From the NCBI GenBank assembly GCA_020848035.1, contig JADLAX010000037.1, positions 1 to 53,997 of the forward strand: a stretch of 53,997 nucleotides of DNA, read 5' to 3'. The position numbers were made by a program, and so were the translations under genes. The notes beneath the pieces are model-generated. The model was not told the DNA's origin. It did not search any database and was given only the letters and a program-made list of their open reading frames with translations. Positions 15,668 to 23,456 of the stretch are shown here, one piece after another; within the stretch, counting starts at the first letter, position 1; each line of letters opens with the position of its first letter. Source of the DNA: Anaerolineae bacterium. GTDB taxonomy: Bacteria > Chloroflexota > Anaerolineae > Promineifilales > Promineifilaceae.

Positions 15668-16053
15668 CAGAATAAACCTCCAGGTTTGTGAAATGGTTGG
15701 ACTTGGCAAGGTGCCCTATCCACACTTTCGGGAATTTATTGTTAAAACAAACTCCGGCATTCACCTCAGAAAAATTGCAGCCGTTAGATGATATTAGTTC
15801 AATGATTTTTGAAGTATATCCGGTCGTTCGCGTCAAGATTAGTAACAAATGTCATGCTCGCGCCAGGAAGATTGGACCTAGAAAGCAAGAATTTGTTTTT
15901 GGCTTCAACTCGCGCCAGGTCAAAGAGCTCGGGATTGCTGGCAAGATGACGATGATGGCGCATGCTTGCTGATAGAAGGTCACCACAGTGTCATGGCCTT
16001 CATCGTTTATCAAGAATAACAGCGCGGATTGCTTACTGAGCCTCACAAGCCGA
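15668..16053. other. Intergenic region without a convincing gene
   Basis: AT-richer 386-bp spacer. It holds the ArsR-type site at 15798-15813. A minus-strand reading frame of 54 codons (15799-15963) has reasonable composition but no homology I can recognise and its end overlaps the operator; it may be a relic. Nothing else is supported. Confidence 0.5.
15798..15813. promoter_or_regulatory. Putative ArsR operator (TTCAA-N6-TTGAA)
   Basis: TTCAA (15798-15802), TGATTT, TTGAA (15809-15813), a 16-bp palindrome that can control the thioredoxin-like gene at 15667. Confidence 0.55.
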
Positions 16054-17139
16054 TCAATGGGGATTAGCAACAACCGTTTCCACACTCATAATCAGCAGCA
16101 GCGTCATCACCACCGCCGAGGTCAGGCACCAGGCACAAACCGCGCCAATAACAAACGGCTCCAGGTAGGTGAGATAGATGGAAAAGAGGACACCAAAACT
16201 GGTCATCCCCAGCAGGACCAATGCCGCCCGACCATCGACACGCCAGCGGCTCCAGCTCCAGGTAGCCAGAATAGCCAGGTAGCCCATCACCCCCAACACG
16301 CCGATGGGAATGCCCAGAATGTAGGCATACTCACTGGTTTGCACCGCATTACAGTCGCCTACAGGACCGCAAAAGGCAGTCACGGCCTGGGTTTCGACAT
16401 AAGCCAGGTAGGCGGCTACGGCCAGACCAACCAGCGCCAGCCAGGGCAAAAGGGTCTGGGGCCAGGCGGCCGGTCTGATGGCTGACTGGGCTTGCCGCGC
16501 CTGCCAGAGGCGAACGGCCGTATAACCCAACGCCAGCACCATGCCCACCAAAATCACAATCGCCAGGGTAAAGCCATCGCGAACGGCCGTTGGTGTCTCT
16601 TCGATCGCTACCGGTTCGGCGGCCAGTTCCGCAGAGGGTGCCGTTTCTGGAGCAGTGGTGGGCATAATTTCTGGCAAAAACGGAATGTTAACGGCGGGCG
16701 GGGCAGCCACGGGCAGCAGATCTGCCAGTTCCGGGTAGCCAGGATAGGCCACACCGCCAGCGGCCAGATAGCTCTTAATCAGATCGGGCAGGAACTCTCG
16801 TACCTGGTCCGAACCAATCAGCACATTATCCCCCATCAACAAAAACGGCACCCCGATCTCTTCAGGGGCCAGGCCCAGGGTTTGACCGAGGGCGTAGAGG
16901 CGATCGGTGTCGGCCATCGTTTTTAGCTCGACCAGCAGAATGTCTAGCTGATCGCCATACTGCTGCTGCAGCGGCGGCAGTACGTAATCCAGCACTTCGT
17001 GACAGTGCGGGCAGCCATCCATCCAGAACATGATGGCCCGCACGATGGGTTCTTCTTGGGCAGAGGTAGTTATGGGGGAAACGGCCGTGGCGCCCCCCAA
17101 CAGAACGATGAGTAATAAAATTAGCAATCTTCGCTTCAT
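16054..17139 (-). CDS. Thioredoxin-like domain fused to vitamin K epoxide reductase (VKOR) domain
   Basis: A 361-residue membrane thiol-oxidising protein. A signal or anchor helix (residues 4-20) is followed by an exported thioredoxin-like domain with C43-PH-C46 (MDGCPHCHE), then, from about residue 190, a four- to five-helix VKOR domain with its loop cysteines (AFCGPVGDCNAV) and the CAWC quinone-coupled pair near the C-terminus. It should make or relay disulfides outside the membrane and pass electrons to quinone. In well-known bacterial fusions the thioredoxin part follows VKOR; here the order is reversed. It overlaps the upstream thioredoxin gene by 4 bp and is the last gene of the eight-gene ArsR-controlled unit. 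Confidence 0.87.
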   Translation of the reverse strand: MKRRLLILLLIVLLGGATAVSPITTSAQEEPIVRAIMFWMDGCPHCHEVLDYVLPPLQQQYGDQLDILLVELKTMADTDRLYALGQTLGLAPEEIGVPFLLMGDNVLIGSDQVREFLPDLIKSYLAAGGVAYPGYPELADLLPVAAPPAVNIPFLPEIMPTTAPETAPSAELAAEPVAIEETPTAVRDGFTLAIVILVGMVLALGYTAVRLWQARQAQSAIRPAAWPQTLLPWLALVGLAVAAYLAYVETQAVTAFCGPVGDCNAVQTSEYAYILGIPIGVLGVMGYLAILATWSWSRWRVDGRAALVLLGMTSFGVLFSIYLTYLEPFVIGAVCAWCLTSAVVMTLLLIMSVETVVANPH

Positions 17140-17387
17140 CTTTTTTCTACCATCCTTTTACTGAACAACGCTTCAAGGCTGCGCCGCCCGCGATAGCGAA
17201 AGCGCACCAGTTCGCCGTCAATCATCAATTGGGGCACGGAAAAAATGCCCATTTGCACGATGGTTAGCGGGTCGTCAATGCGCCCGATTGCCACGTCAAT
17301 GCCTAACTGTGCCACGACAGCTTTCACTTCGGCCGTCATCTGGTGGCATTTTGGGCAGCCTACGCCGATAATCTGAATCTGTTTCAT
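17136..17387 (-). CDS. Thioredoxin-like protein
   Basis: An 83-residue thioredoxin-fold protein: MKQIQIIGVG-C11-PKC14-HQM, with FSVPQLMIDGELV as the cis-proline strand. It is the same small type as the protein at 15422. Overlaps of 4 bp on both sides (ferredoxin upstream, thioredoxin-VKOR downstream) show tight coupling and suggest a redox chain ferredoxin - thioredoxin - target. Confidence 0.82.
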   Translation of the reverse strand: MKQIQIIGVGCPKCHQMTAEVKAVVAQLGIDVAIGRIDDPLTIVQMGIFSVPQLMIDGELVRFRYRGRRSLEALFSKRMVEKR

Positions 17388-17737
17388 ACTGCCTCCCTTG
17401 GCGCCACATCATACTTCTCGCGGCTGGCGCGCAGCATCTTCTTGCTCTGGCGCAGCACCTTTTTGCCGCGGATGAGCTGGCGGATGTAGCCGGTGGAGAG
17501 GAACTCGATGGCGTCACGCGTGCAGATGGTGGCGCAGGTGGTGCAGCCGACCATGCACATGCCTGGCTCAACGACCACGGGTACATTGCGCTCGTAGTCG
17601 AAGCCATAAACGCCCCGTCCGCAGGAAGTGGCACACAGCCCACAACCCACGCAGCGATCTTCTACAATGGTAGGATGCCAATCAATTTGGTCGCGGGGAA
17701 TCCCGTGCCAAGTCATTGCCTTACCATTGGCACTCAT
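17384..17737 (-). CDS. Two-cluster 4Fe-4S ferredoxin-like protein
   Basis: A 117-residue protein with two cysteine groups, CVGCGLCATSC and CMVGCTTCATIC, each followed by the usual terminal segment, and a basic C-terminal helix (IRQLIRGKKVLRQSKKMLRA) that may dock to a partner or the membrane. ATG at 17737 is preferred over one 12 bp upstream because GGAGG lies 5 bp before it. Encoded between FmdE and thioredoxin; it probably supplies electrons to one of them. Confidence 0.85.
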   Translation of the reverse strand: MSANGKAMTWHGIPRDQIDWHPTIVEDRCVGCGLCATSCGRGVYGFDYERNVPVVVEPGMCMVGCTTCATICTRDAIEFLSTGYIRQLIRGKKVLRQSKKMLRASREKYDVAPREAV

Positions 17738-17761
17738 GGTGACCTCCATTCCCGGCCAGGA

Positions 17762-18367
17762 TTAAACGGCCTCCGCGCAGGGCATACAAACAATCTGCCC
17801 GTTTTTGATGCGGGCATAACTTTCCACAGTGACTTCACCGCACACTTCGCAGATGATGGCGTTAAAGTCGTGGGATTTCCCGGCTGGCAGTTGGAATGGT
17901 TTCACGTCACCGATGTCAAACATCTGTTCGGCCGGGGCGCTGAGAACAAAATCAACCAACGGCTCTACCAATGCCGGTTCAATTTGCGAGGCGGGCTTGC
18001 CGTTCTGGCGATATTGGATAAATTCAGACTCCTTGTTGCGCTGGATGGTTTCCGGTTTGGTGACGACGCGGGTGCTGCGACCGGTCTTGCGTTCTACCAG
18101 GGTCAAGGCAAACTTCCCGTAACCCAGTTTTTGGATGTTGCCTTTGCCAAAGGTGCAGCCGGTGGCCATCTGAATGCCGTCGGCGTAGCAGGTGGCGCAG
18201 TGGTCTTGCCCAATTTCGATGAAGGCCATCAGCTGGCCGTCTTTAGCGCGTTCTACGCCCAGTTGTTCAATAGCGGCCAGGCCAGCGCGCAGGCCCATAG
18301 GCATGGCCGGGCATTTATGCCCATGTAACAATAAGCCTGCTTTATAAAGTTCGTGATCTTGATTCAT
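17762..18367 (-). CDS. Second FmdE-family protein with zinc ribbon
   Basis: A 201-residue FmdE protein. H15-G-H17-K-C19-P near the N-terminus sits at the same positions as in the paralogue at 5916; the second block is DHCATCYADGIQMATGCTFGKG, with one cysteine more. The C-terminal zinc ribbon uses CEVC and CMPC. It is 24 bp upstream of the ferredoxin gene. Two copies, one beside the molybdoenzyme and one beside ArsR-controlled permeases, suggest a shared cofactor or thiol-metal chemistry, which is inference. Confidence 0.82.
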   Translation of the reverse strand: MNQDHELYKAGLLLHGHKCPAMPMGLRAGLAAIEQLGVERAKDGQLMAFIEIGQDHCATCYADGIQMATGCTFGKGNIQKLGYGKFALTLVERKTGRSTRVVTKPETIQRNKESEFIQYRQNGKPASQIEPALVEPLVDFVLSAPAEQMFDIGDVKPFQLPAGKSHDFNAIICEVCGEVTVESYARIKNGQIVCMPCAEAV

Positions 18368-18389
18368 GGTAAAGTATCTCCAAATCTAT

Positions 18390-19136
18390 TTATTGAAATA
18401 AGTCGAAAATCATCTTGGCGGCAATAATCCAGAGCAGCACACCAATAATGCGTTTGAGTTGGGCGCTGGACAGTTTGTTTTTCATGAGCTGCGACCCAAT
18501 GATGGACCCACCGGCAGCCATCAGCGCCATCAAGCCGATAAACAGGGGATCCAATCCGCCCAGGGTGGCGTGACCTAAAAAGCCACTGAAGGAAGAGAAG
18601 ACGACGATAAGGGCCGTCGTTCCGGCGGCAACTTTGGGGTCCAGGCCCAGCCAATTAAGGACAGGTAGGATGAAATTTCCACCGCCCACGCCGAGCAGTC
18701 CACCGAGAAAACCGGCGGCACCGCCTACGGCCGTTCCCGCCCCCACTTCCACGCCCCGCCCCAACGCTTGCTGCCGGGGTTTGGGTTTGTAAAAGAGCAT
18801 CATCGCCCCGGCAAACACCAGGAAGGCAGCGAACATTCCCAGCAGTAGGTGGCGGTCTACGTAAGGTGTCAGCCGCGCGCCAAAAGGGGCCAGGAGTACG
18901 GCCGTTACCATCACCGGCAGCCCCACCCGCCAATTTACCAATCCACCCCGCCAATAGTTAACAGCGGCAAAGAGTAGGCTCACAACGTTGAGCAGCAAGG
19001 CAACGGCCGTGGCCTCCGCCAATGGCACACCCATGTAATAAAACAAAGGCACAAACAGGAACGCTGCCCCTAATCCAGCCATGGCCATTAATCCAGAAAA
19101 GAAAAAGACAACGGCGGCATTCACGATATAAAACAT
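18390..19136 (-). CDS. TauE/SafE-family permease
   Basis: A 248-residue membrane protein with about eight helices in two repeats; the glycine-rich GGLLGVGGGNFILPVLNWLG stretch in the second half is the family signature, mirrored by AGLGAAFLFVPLFYYMGVPL in the first. TauE/SafE proteins export sulfite or sulfonates or take up other small anions. Located between fmdE and the ArsP-like permease gene, 22 bp before the former. Confidence 0.86.
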   Translation of the reverse strand: MFYIVNAAVVFFFSGLMAMAGLGAAFLFVPLFYYMGVPLAEATAVALLLNVVSLLFAAVNYWRGGLVNWRVGLPVMVTAVLLAPFGARLTPYVDRHLLLGMFAAFLVFAGAMMLFYKPKPRQQALGRGVEVGAGTAVGGAAGFLGGLLGVGGGNFILPVLNWLGLDPKVAAGTTALIVVFSSFSGFLGHATLGGLDPLFIGLMALMAAGGSIIGSQLMKNKLSSAQLKRIIGVLLWIIAAKMIFDLFQ

Positions 19137-19169
19137 ATCAGCGCACCAAATTCTTTTTAAGACCCTTAA

Positions 19170-20513
19170 TCAAGCAGTTACTAGAAACAAACCGAACAGG
19201 TAACCGGCTAAGGTGCTAAACACAGTTACTAAGGCTACATAGACAACAGTCTTTTGGCGCCCCATGATTTTGCTGGTAACGAGAATACTTTGCAGAGAAA
19301 GCTCAGGGTCGGCCAGCAAGTAGGCCAAAAGCGGCCCACGATGCATGCCCAGGTCCAGGAACATGCGCGCAATGGGAACTTCCACCAAGGTGGGAAAGTA
19401 CATGAAGACACCAAATAGAACACCTATCAGATTTGCCCAAAGCGTGTTACGCCCGGCCAATGTCTGAATCCATTGCTCCGGCAGCATCACGCGAACCATG
19501 CCAGCCAGGAATACACCAGCAATAAGCAGGGGGAAAATTTGCTTGACAAAACGCCAGGTCTCCCACAACCATTCGGCAATTTGCCGTTGCTCAAAGCTGC
19601 GCACGGCCACAACCCCAATGGCCGCAATGAGCACCAGCTCGCCAACAAAACGGCCGGTAATGCCGATAATCACACTGCCTTCCGTAAAGACGGGCGCGGC
19701 CACTAGCAAGGTCAGGCCAACCATAGTGATCGTGGCATAGGTCCAGCGGTTGAAACCTTCAAGTACGTTTTCTAAGCCTTTGTATGCGGCTGGGGCAATG
19801 AGGATCAGCATCAGGATGAGCAGTGCACCTTGTGGCGCCAGATTAAGCGTTTTCAGGAACCCCAGAAGACTGGGGGGGATTTCTACAGGCACGTGCAGGG
19901 TAAACCATGTCCCCGTCAAAATGTCTACCTGCAATGTGCCAACGATTAACACCCCAATAAGCATTAAGAAGACACCCCAAACGGCACGGGGAATAGCTGC
20001 TGTGTGGTCAAACATGCCGGTATCAATCATCTCGGCCGTGCGTTGGGCTTCTTCTTTGCGAAACAGCCAGGCCATGATCATGCCAATGGAAATACCAAAG
20101 GTAATGGCCAGGACAATACGCGCCACAGCGATGTCGAAGCCGATGGCTGCGCCAGTGTAGGCAATCGCCAGAATATTGACGGCCGGACCCACAAAAAGGA
20201 ACGTAACTGCCGGGCCTAAGCCAGCACCGCGCTTCCAAATACCGGCAAAGAGTGGCAGAATGGTGCAGGAGCAGACAGCCAGCACAAAACCGCCAATAGC
20301 TGCGGCCGGATAACTGATCCAGCGGTTGGCTTTAGGACCAAGATAGCGAATGATCGCCTCTTTGGGGATCATAGCGCTCATGTAGCCAGCGATGATGAAG
20401 GCCGGTACCAGACAGAGTAAAACGTGGGCGGCTAGATAGTCGAGCAGACTCATCCAGCCAGAGACAACAAGGTTGCCCAGATAATCAAAAATGTGGGCAG
20501 TTTGTGCGTTCAT
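19170..20513 (-). CDS. ArsP/YraQ-type (DUF318) permease
   Basis: A 447-residue membrane protein with about ten helices. GGFVLAV-C81-S-C83-TILPLFAG followed by GLGPAVTFLFVGPAVNILA is the hallmark of the DUF318 permeases that include ArsP, an exporter of trivalent organoarsenicals. Under an ArsR operator and next to arsA/arsD, it is the best candidate in this window for an arsenical exporter since ArsB and Acr3 are missing. Substrate is not proven; YraQ relatives without arsenic links exist. The start follows the PIG-L stop directly. Confidence 0.85.
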   Translation of the reverse strand: MNAQTAHIFDYLGNLVVSGWMSLLDYLAAHVLLCLVPAFIIAGYMSAMIPKEAIIRYLGPKANRWISYPAAAIGGFVLAVCSCTILPLFAGIWKRGAGLGPAVTFLFVGPAVNILAIAYTGAAIGFDIAVARIVLAITFGISIGMIMAWLFRKEEAQRTAEMIDTGMFDHTAAIPRAVWGVFLMLIGVLIVGTLQVDILTGTWFTLHVPVEIPPSLLGFLKTLNLAPQGALLILMLILIAPAAYKGLENVLEGFNRWTYATITMVGLTLLVAAPVFTEGSVIIGITGRFVGELVLIAAIGVVAVRSFEQRQIAEWLWETWRFVKQIFPLLIAGVFLAGMVRVMLPEQWIQTLAGRNTLWANLIGVLFGVFMYFPTLVEVPIARMFLDLGMHRGPLLAYLLADPELSLQSILVTSKIMGRQKTVVYVALVTVFSTLAGYLFGLFLVTA

Positions 20514-21257
20514 TCAGGAAGTCCTTTGTGCATTGTCATGTTTTTGAAAAGCAGCAAATAAATCGGTTTCCAGGCCGTGACCATTGGCCGCGATTTGCGG
20601 CCGGGCCAGGCGAAAGAGTTCGTGACAGGCCATGTTTTGCGCTTCGCTCTCCGGGTCGCCCGTAAATGGTGGGTTTTGGCTCTGGTGCTGCTGCGCGGCA
20701 CGCACCTTTTGCACCAGGAAATCGCCCACGTCGATAAAGGCCACTGACCCGCCGACCGCTTCGGCCGGAGGCGGAATGCCGCAGCCCTGTTGAGTAGCTT
20801 CAGAAGGGGCGATGTAGTAAAGGCGCAACGGCCGTTCCACTTCCTGCCAGTACTGGTCAAAAGCCATTGTTGTCCAGCGATGCATGGCCAGATGGTCGGG
20901 GTGGCCAGAGATGCCGTCCGGGCCAAAAGTAACGACAACGTCGGGTACAGTTTGGCGCATGAGATTCAGCAGGCGGGCGGCGCCGGTGTGGTTGGGAATA
21001 GCTGCGAGTGCGCCGTCCAGATAATCCAGAAAGGTAAGCTGCGTTACCCCCAGTTCGTCACAGGCACGGCGCAGTTCAGCTTCCCGGAGAACGGCCGTTT
21101 CCGCCGTGCTTTTGCCAGGGATGCCTGCTTCGCCGCGCGTGGCGGTAACCAGGTGCACGCGCCGACCTTCCGCGGCAGCCTTGGCCAGAGTGCCGCCTAT
21201 CGGGAACGATTCGTCGTCGGGGTGAGCCAGGATGGTCATGAGCGTGAGGGGTGTCAT
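20514..21257 (-). CDS. PIG-L/LmbE-family deacetylase
   Basis: A 247-residue zinc deacetylase of the MshB/BshB/DacB fold: AHPDDES (H12, D14, D15) and SGHPDHLAMHRW are the metal and catalytic motifs. These enzymes remove the acetyl group from GlcNAc-type sugars, including the step that prepares GlcN-malate for bacillithiol or GlcN-inositol for mycothiol. In an ArsR-controlled unit a link to a small thiol, or to detoxification of an acylated arsenical, is possible but unproven. Eleven bp after arsR and directly joined to the permease gene. Confidence 0.83.
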   Translation of the reverse strand: MTPLTLMTILAHPDDESFPIGGTLAKAAAEGRRVHLVTATRGEAGIPGKSTAETAVLREAELRRACDELGVTQLTFLDYLDGALAAIPNHTGAARLLNLMRQTVPDVVVTFGPDGISGHPDHLAMHRWTTMAFDQYWQEVERPLRLYYIAPSEATQQGCGIPPPAEAVGGSVAFIDVGDFLVQKVRAAQQHQSQNPPFTGDPESEAQNMACHELFRLARPQIAANGHGLETDLFAAFQKHDNAQRTS

Positions 21258-21268
21258 ACGGCCGTCTC

Positions 21269-21661
21269 CTAAAAAATAACCGGTTTGGTCAATTCACCCA
21301 TCCTGGCAGCTGTTGCTTCGGGACCACACAAATGTGGCTGGCTGGCGACAGTGGCCGGATCGAAAAAGTGGGCCAGCCATTGGTGCAGTTCGGTTAATGC
21401 CGGTAAGTTGACCTGGTAATAAATCCAACGGCCGTCTACGACATCACGTCGGTCTTGGACGAGGCCCGCCTCGCGCAGTACCTTGAGATGGTGCGATAGC
21501 AAATTTGGCGACAACTCTAGCTCTTCTGTCAGCCATCCATTACAGGAAATCCCGCGCATCAAGGCTTCAAAAACGCGTAATCGATTGGAATCGGCCAGCA
21601 CCTTGCATACTTGTGACATTTCTTCGAGCTTCGTTTCATTGACTGCGGTCTTTTGCCCCAT
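21269..21661 (-). CDS. ArsR-family repressor with altered metalloid site
   Basis: A 130-residue winged-helix protein, first gene of the eight-gene unit. The recognition region ELSPNLLSHHLKVLREAGL is close to that of its paralogues. The CxC pair is broken: C40 is kept (ISCNGW) but the second position is Gly42; C112 in LCGPE is kept, and an extra C19 is present. The inducer may therefore differ. The palindrome at 21697-21720 lies 35 bp upstream. Confidence 0.87.
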   Translation of the reverse strand: MGQKTAVNETKLEEMSQVCKVLADSNRLRVFEALMRGISCNGWLTEELELSPNLLSHHLKVLREAGLVQDRRDVVDGRWIYYQVNLPALTELHQWLAHFFDPATVASQPHLCGPEATAARMGELTKPVIF

Positions 21662-21696
21662 AATATTTGGCCTACCTCATGAGTTAAACAAACGAA

Positions 21697-21720
21697 ATGA
21701 TTCAATATCCGTTGAATCAT
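21697..21720. promoter_or_regulatory. Perfect ArsR operator (ATGATTCAA-N6-TTGAATCAT)
   Basis: Nine-bp arms, fully complementary, with spacer TATCCG; the core TTCAA-N6-TTGAA is shared with the other sites. On the minus strand a TATACT box (21731-21736) lies just upstream, so a bound repressor would block the promoter of the arsR-PIG-L-permease unit. Confidence 0.7.
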
Positions 21721-21737
21721 TATCTGCCAGAGTATAG

Positions 21738-22178
21738 TCACTTTTGAGCCGGGTTTAGGAGTGATTTTTGTCACAGCTAAATATGACAGACACAATGTTT
21801 CAATGCTTGTTGAATTAATTATTCAGAGAAGTGAGTTCTTGTTGGAAGGTATGTTGATATTCAAACAAAGAAAACATCGGAATAAATCCGAGGTGCTCCT
21901 CTAGCGTGGCCAATTAGTTGCGGCAGAATATCGCGCCCCTTCAAAGAACAATAGTAGTGCTGCACCAGAGGCGTCCTTTTGTATGAAAGTTCGTTAATGA
22001 TGACGTTTGAGTACCTACACAAAAAGAATTTCATCCTCTAAGCGATTTCCCACCACTTGGCTGATCCAAGATGTTTGATATTCTCTATTAAAGCTTGGAG
22101 CAGCTGTTACCATTCCAATCTACAGGTTGTTCACCAGAAAAAAGAACTTGAATCTTTGGACTTCGGAGTCTTAAACGG
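21738..22178. other. AT-rich spacer with a second ArsR-type palindrome
   Basis: No gene is supported in these 440 bp. TTCAA (21799-21803), TGCTTG, TTGAA (21810-21814) repeats the operator core and might act with the site at 21697, about 100 bp away. The rest is AT-rich, lacks the ACGGCCGT octamer and looks unlike its surroundings, compatible with an inserted segment ending in the tag gene. Confidence 0.5.
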
Positions 22179-22769
22179 ATGACAATTGAGACAATCAAAC
22201 GATGTACATGGTGTGGGGATGATCCTTTATATGTTCTCTATCACGATGAAGAGTGGGGCGTGCCAGAGTATGATGATCAGCGCCTCTTTGCTAAGCTTAT
22301 TTTGGATGGTGCTCAGGCAGGATTGAGCTGGATCACTATTCTGCGCAAGCGAGACAACTACTGGCAGGCTTTTGACAATTTCGACCCAGAAAAAATCGCT
22401 CGCTACAACGACGCCAAAATTGCTGAGCTGTTGCAAAATCCGGGCATCATTCGTAACCGGCTGAAGGTGCAGTCGGCGGTGAAAAATGCACGCGGCTATC
22501 TGGAGATCATGGAGAAAGAGGGATCGTTTAGCACTTTTTTGTGGGAGTTTGTAGACGGCCGTCCTGTCCAGAACAATTGGCGCAGCTTACGGGAGGTTCC
22601 GGCAGAAACGGCCGTTTCCCACAAAATCTCCAAAGCCCTCAAACAATATGGCTTTAGCTTTGTTGGACCAACAATCGTCTATGCATATATGCAAGCAGTG
22701 GGCCTCTGTAATGACCACGTGGTAGATTGTTTTCGCCACGCCGAGTGTAAAGCGCTGGCCAACTGGTGA
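22179..22769 (+). CDS. tag: DNA-3-methyladenine glycosylase I
   Basis: A 196-residue Tag protein that removes 3-methyladenine from DNA. RCTWCGDDPLYVLYHDEEWG at the N-terminus, GLSWITILRKR, and the C-terminal NDHVVDCFRH are family landmarks; the N-terminal Cys/His and C-terminal His/Cys would hold the structural zinc. Its 5' part is AT-richer than neighbouring genes. A 3' fragment of another tag gene follows 66 bp downstream, which suggests that this copy replaced an older one. Confidence 0.92.
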   Translation: MTIETIKRCTWCGDDPLYVLYHDEEWGVPEYDDQRLFAKLILDGAQAGLSWITILRKRDNYWQAFDNFDPEKIARYNDAKIAELLQNPGIIRNRLKVQSAVKNARGYLEIMEKEGSFSTFLWEFVDGRPVQNNWRSLREVPAETAVSHKISKALKQYGFSFVGPTIVYAYMQAVGLCNDHVVDCFRHAECKALANW

Positions 22770-22835
22770 GTTATGCTTCCAATCGGATGGATGTGGAAAA
22801 AACAATCAGCGGTTTCTTATTGGCATAAGTTACCC

Positions 22836-22907
22836 TTCGTACAGGCCGTAGGAATGGTCAACGACCACATCGTCGACTGCTTCCGCCACGCGGAGCTGCG
22901 CTCGTGA
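22836..22907 (+). pseudogene. 3' remnant of a second tag gene
   Basis: The frame reads FVQAVGMVNDHIVDCFRHAE plus LRS and stop, matching the end of the intact Tag protein (MQAVGLCNDHVVDCFRHAEC) with synonymous and conservative changes and higher GC. The reading frame is open upstream to an ATG near 22791 but that part has no Tag similarity. Its TGA overlaps the GTG start of the next gene (GTGA), as expected for an old tag-ychJ operon whose tag was lost except for the last 24 codons. Confidence 0.75.
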
Positions 22908-23314
22908 GCCAGACCTGCCCCTGCCACAGCGGCCAGCCGTACGCCCACTGCTGCCAACCTTTTCATGAGGGGAAGCAACGGCCGTCCCCCACCCAACTCA
23001 TGCGCGCCCGCTATGCCGCCTACGCCCTGGGCAATGTCCGCTTCATCCGGCAAACCCAACGGCCCGAACACGGCCGTACGGCCCAGGCCCAGGAGAACGC
23101 CAGCCAGCGCCGCGCCATCCAGGCCTTTTGCCAGAATACACAATTTTTGGGATTGCAGATTTTGGCCGATGAGATACTTAGCGAAAGCCAGGCCACCGTC
23201 ACCTTCCACGCCACGCTGCTGCAAAATGGCCAGGACGCCTCTTTCACCGAGCAGAGCTTGTTTGAACGGCACCAGGGACGCTGGTTTTACGTGCGTGCCC
23301 TGGCCCAGGAATAA
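22904..23314 (+). CDS. YchJ-family protein with SEC-C motif
   Basis: A 136-residue protein. CPCHSGQPYAHCCQPFH at the N-terminus is a SEC-C zinc motif, followed by the NTF2-like domain of the YchJ/UPF0225 family (LMRARYAAYALGNVRFI and a final GRWFYVRAL). The C-terminal SEC-C of longer YchJ proteins is missing. Function unknown; zinc binding is likely. GTG start chosen because it overlaps the stop of the tag remnant and begins the SEC-C motif. Confidence 0.85.
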   Translation: MSQTCPCHSGQPYAHCCQPFHEGKQRPSPTQLMRARYAAYALGNVRFIRQTQRPEHGRTAQAQENASQRRAIQAFCQNTQFLGLQILADEILSESQATVTFHATLLQNGQDASFTEQSLFERHQGRWFYVRALAQE

Positions 23315-23316
23315 AA

Positions 23317-23343
23317 AAAGAGCAGCGGAAGCCGCTGCTCTTT
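23317..23343. terminator. Bidirectional rho-independent terminator (ychJ / gyrA)
   Basis: A 12-bp perfect stem (AAAGAGCAGCGG with its complement) and a 3-nt loop. Read on the minus strand it is followed by a run of seven T, so it mainly ends gyrA transcripts; on the plus strand it ends ychJ. Confidence 0.85.
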
Positions 23344-23456
23344 GACACCTATGCTCTTGAGAATTACAGATTTAACCAGAAGTTCGTCTTCTCACGTTTC
23401 ACGTTTCACGAACTTTCATCGCAGCCACACCGGACCATAATAAACGTTTGGGGAGA

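Noticed and set aside
15852..16085. Minus-strand 77-residue open frame
   Set aside because: It overlaps the end of the thioredoxin-VKOR gene, has no ribosome site and no recognisable domain.
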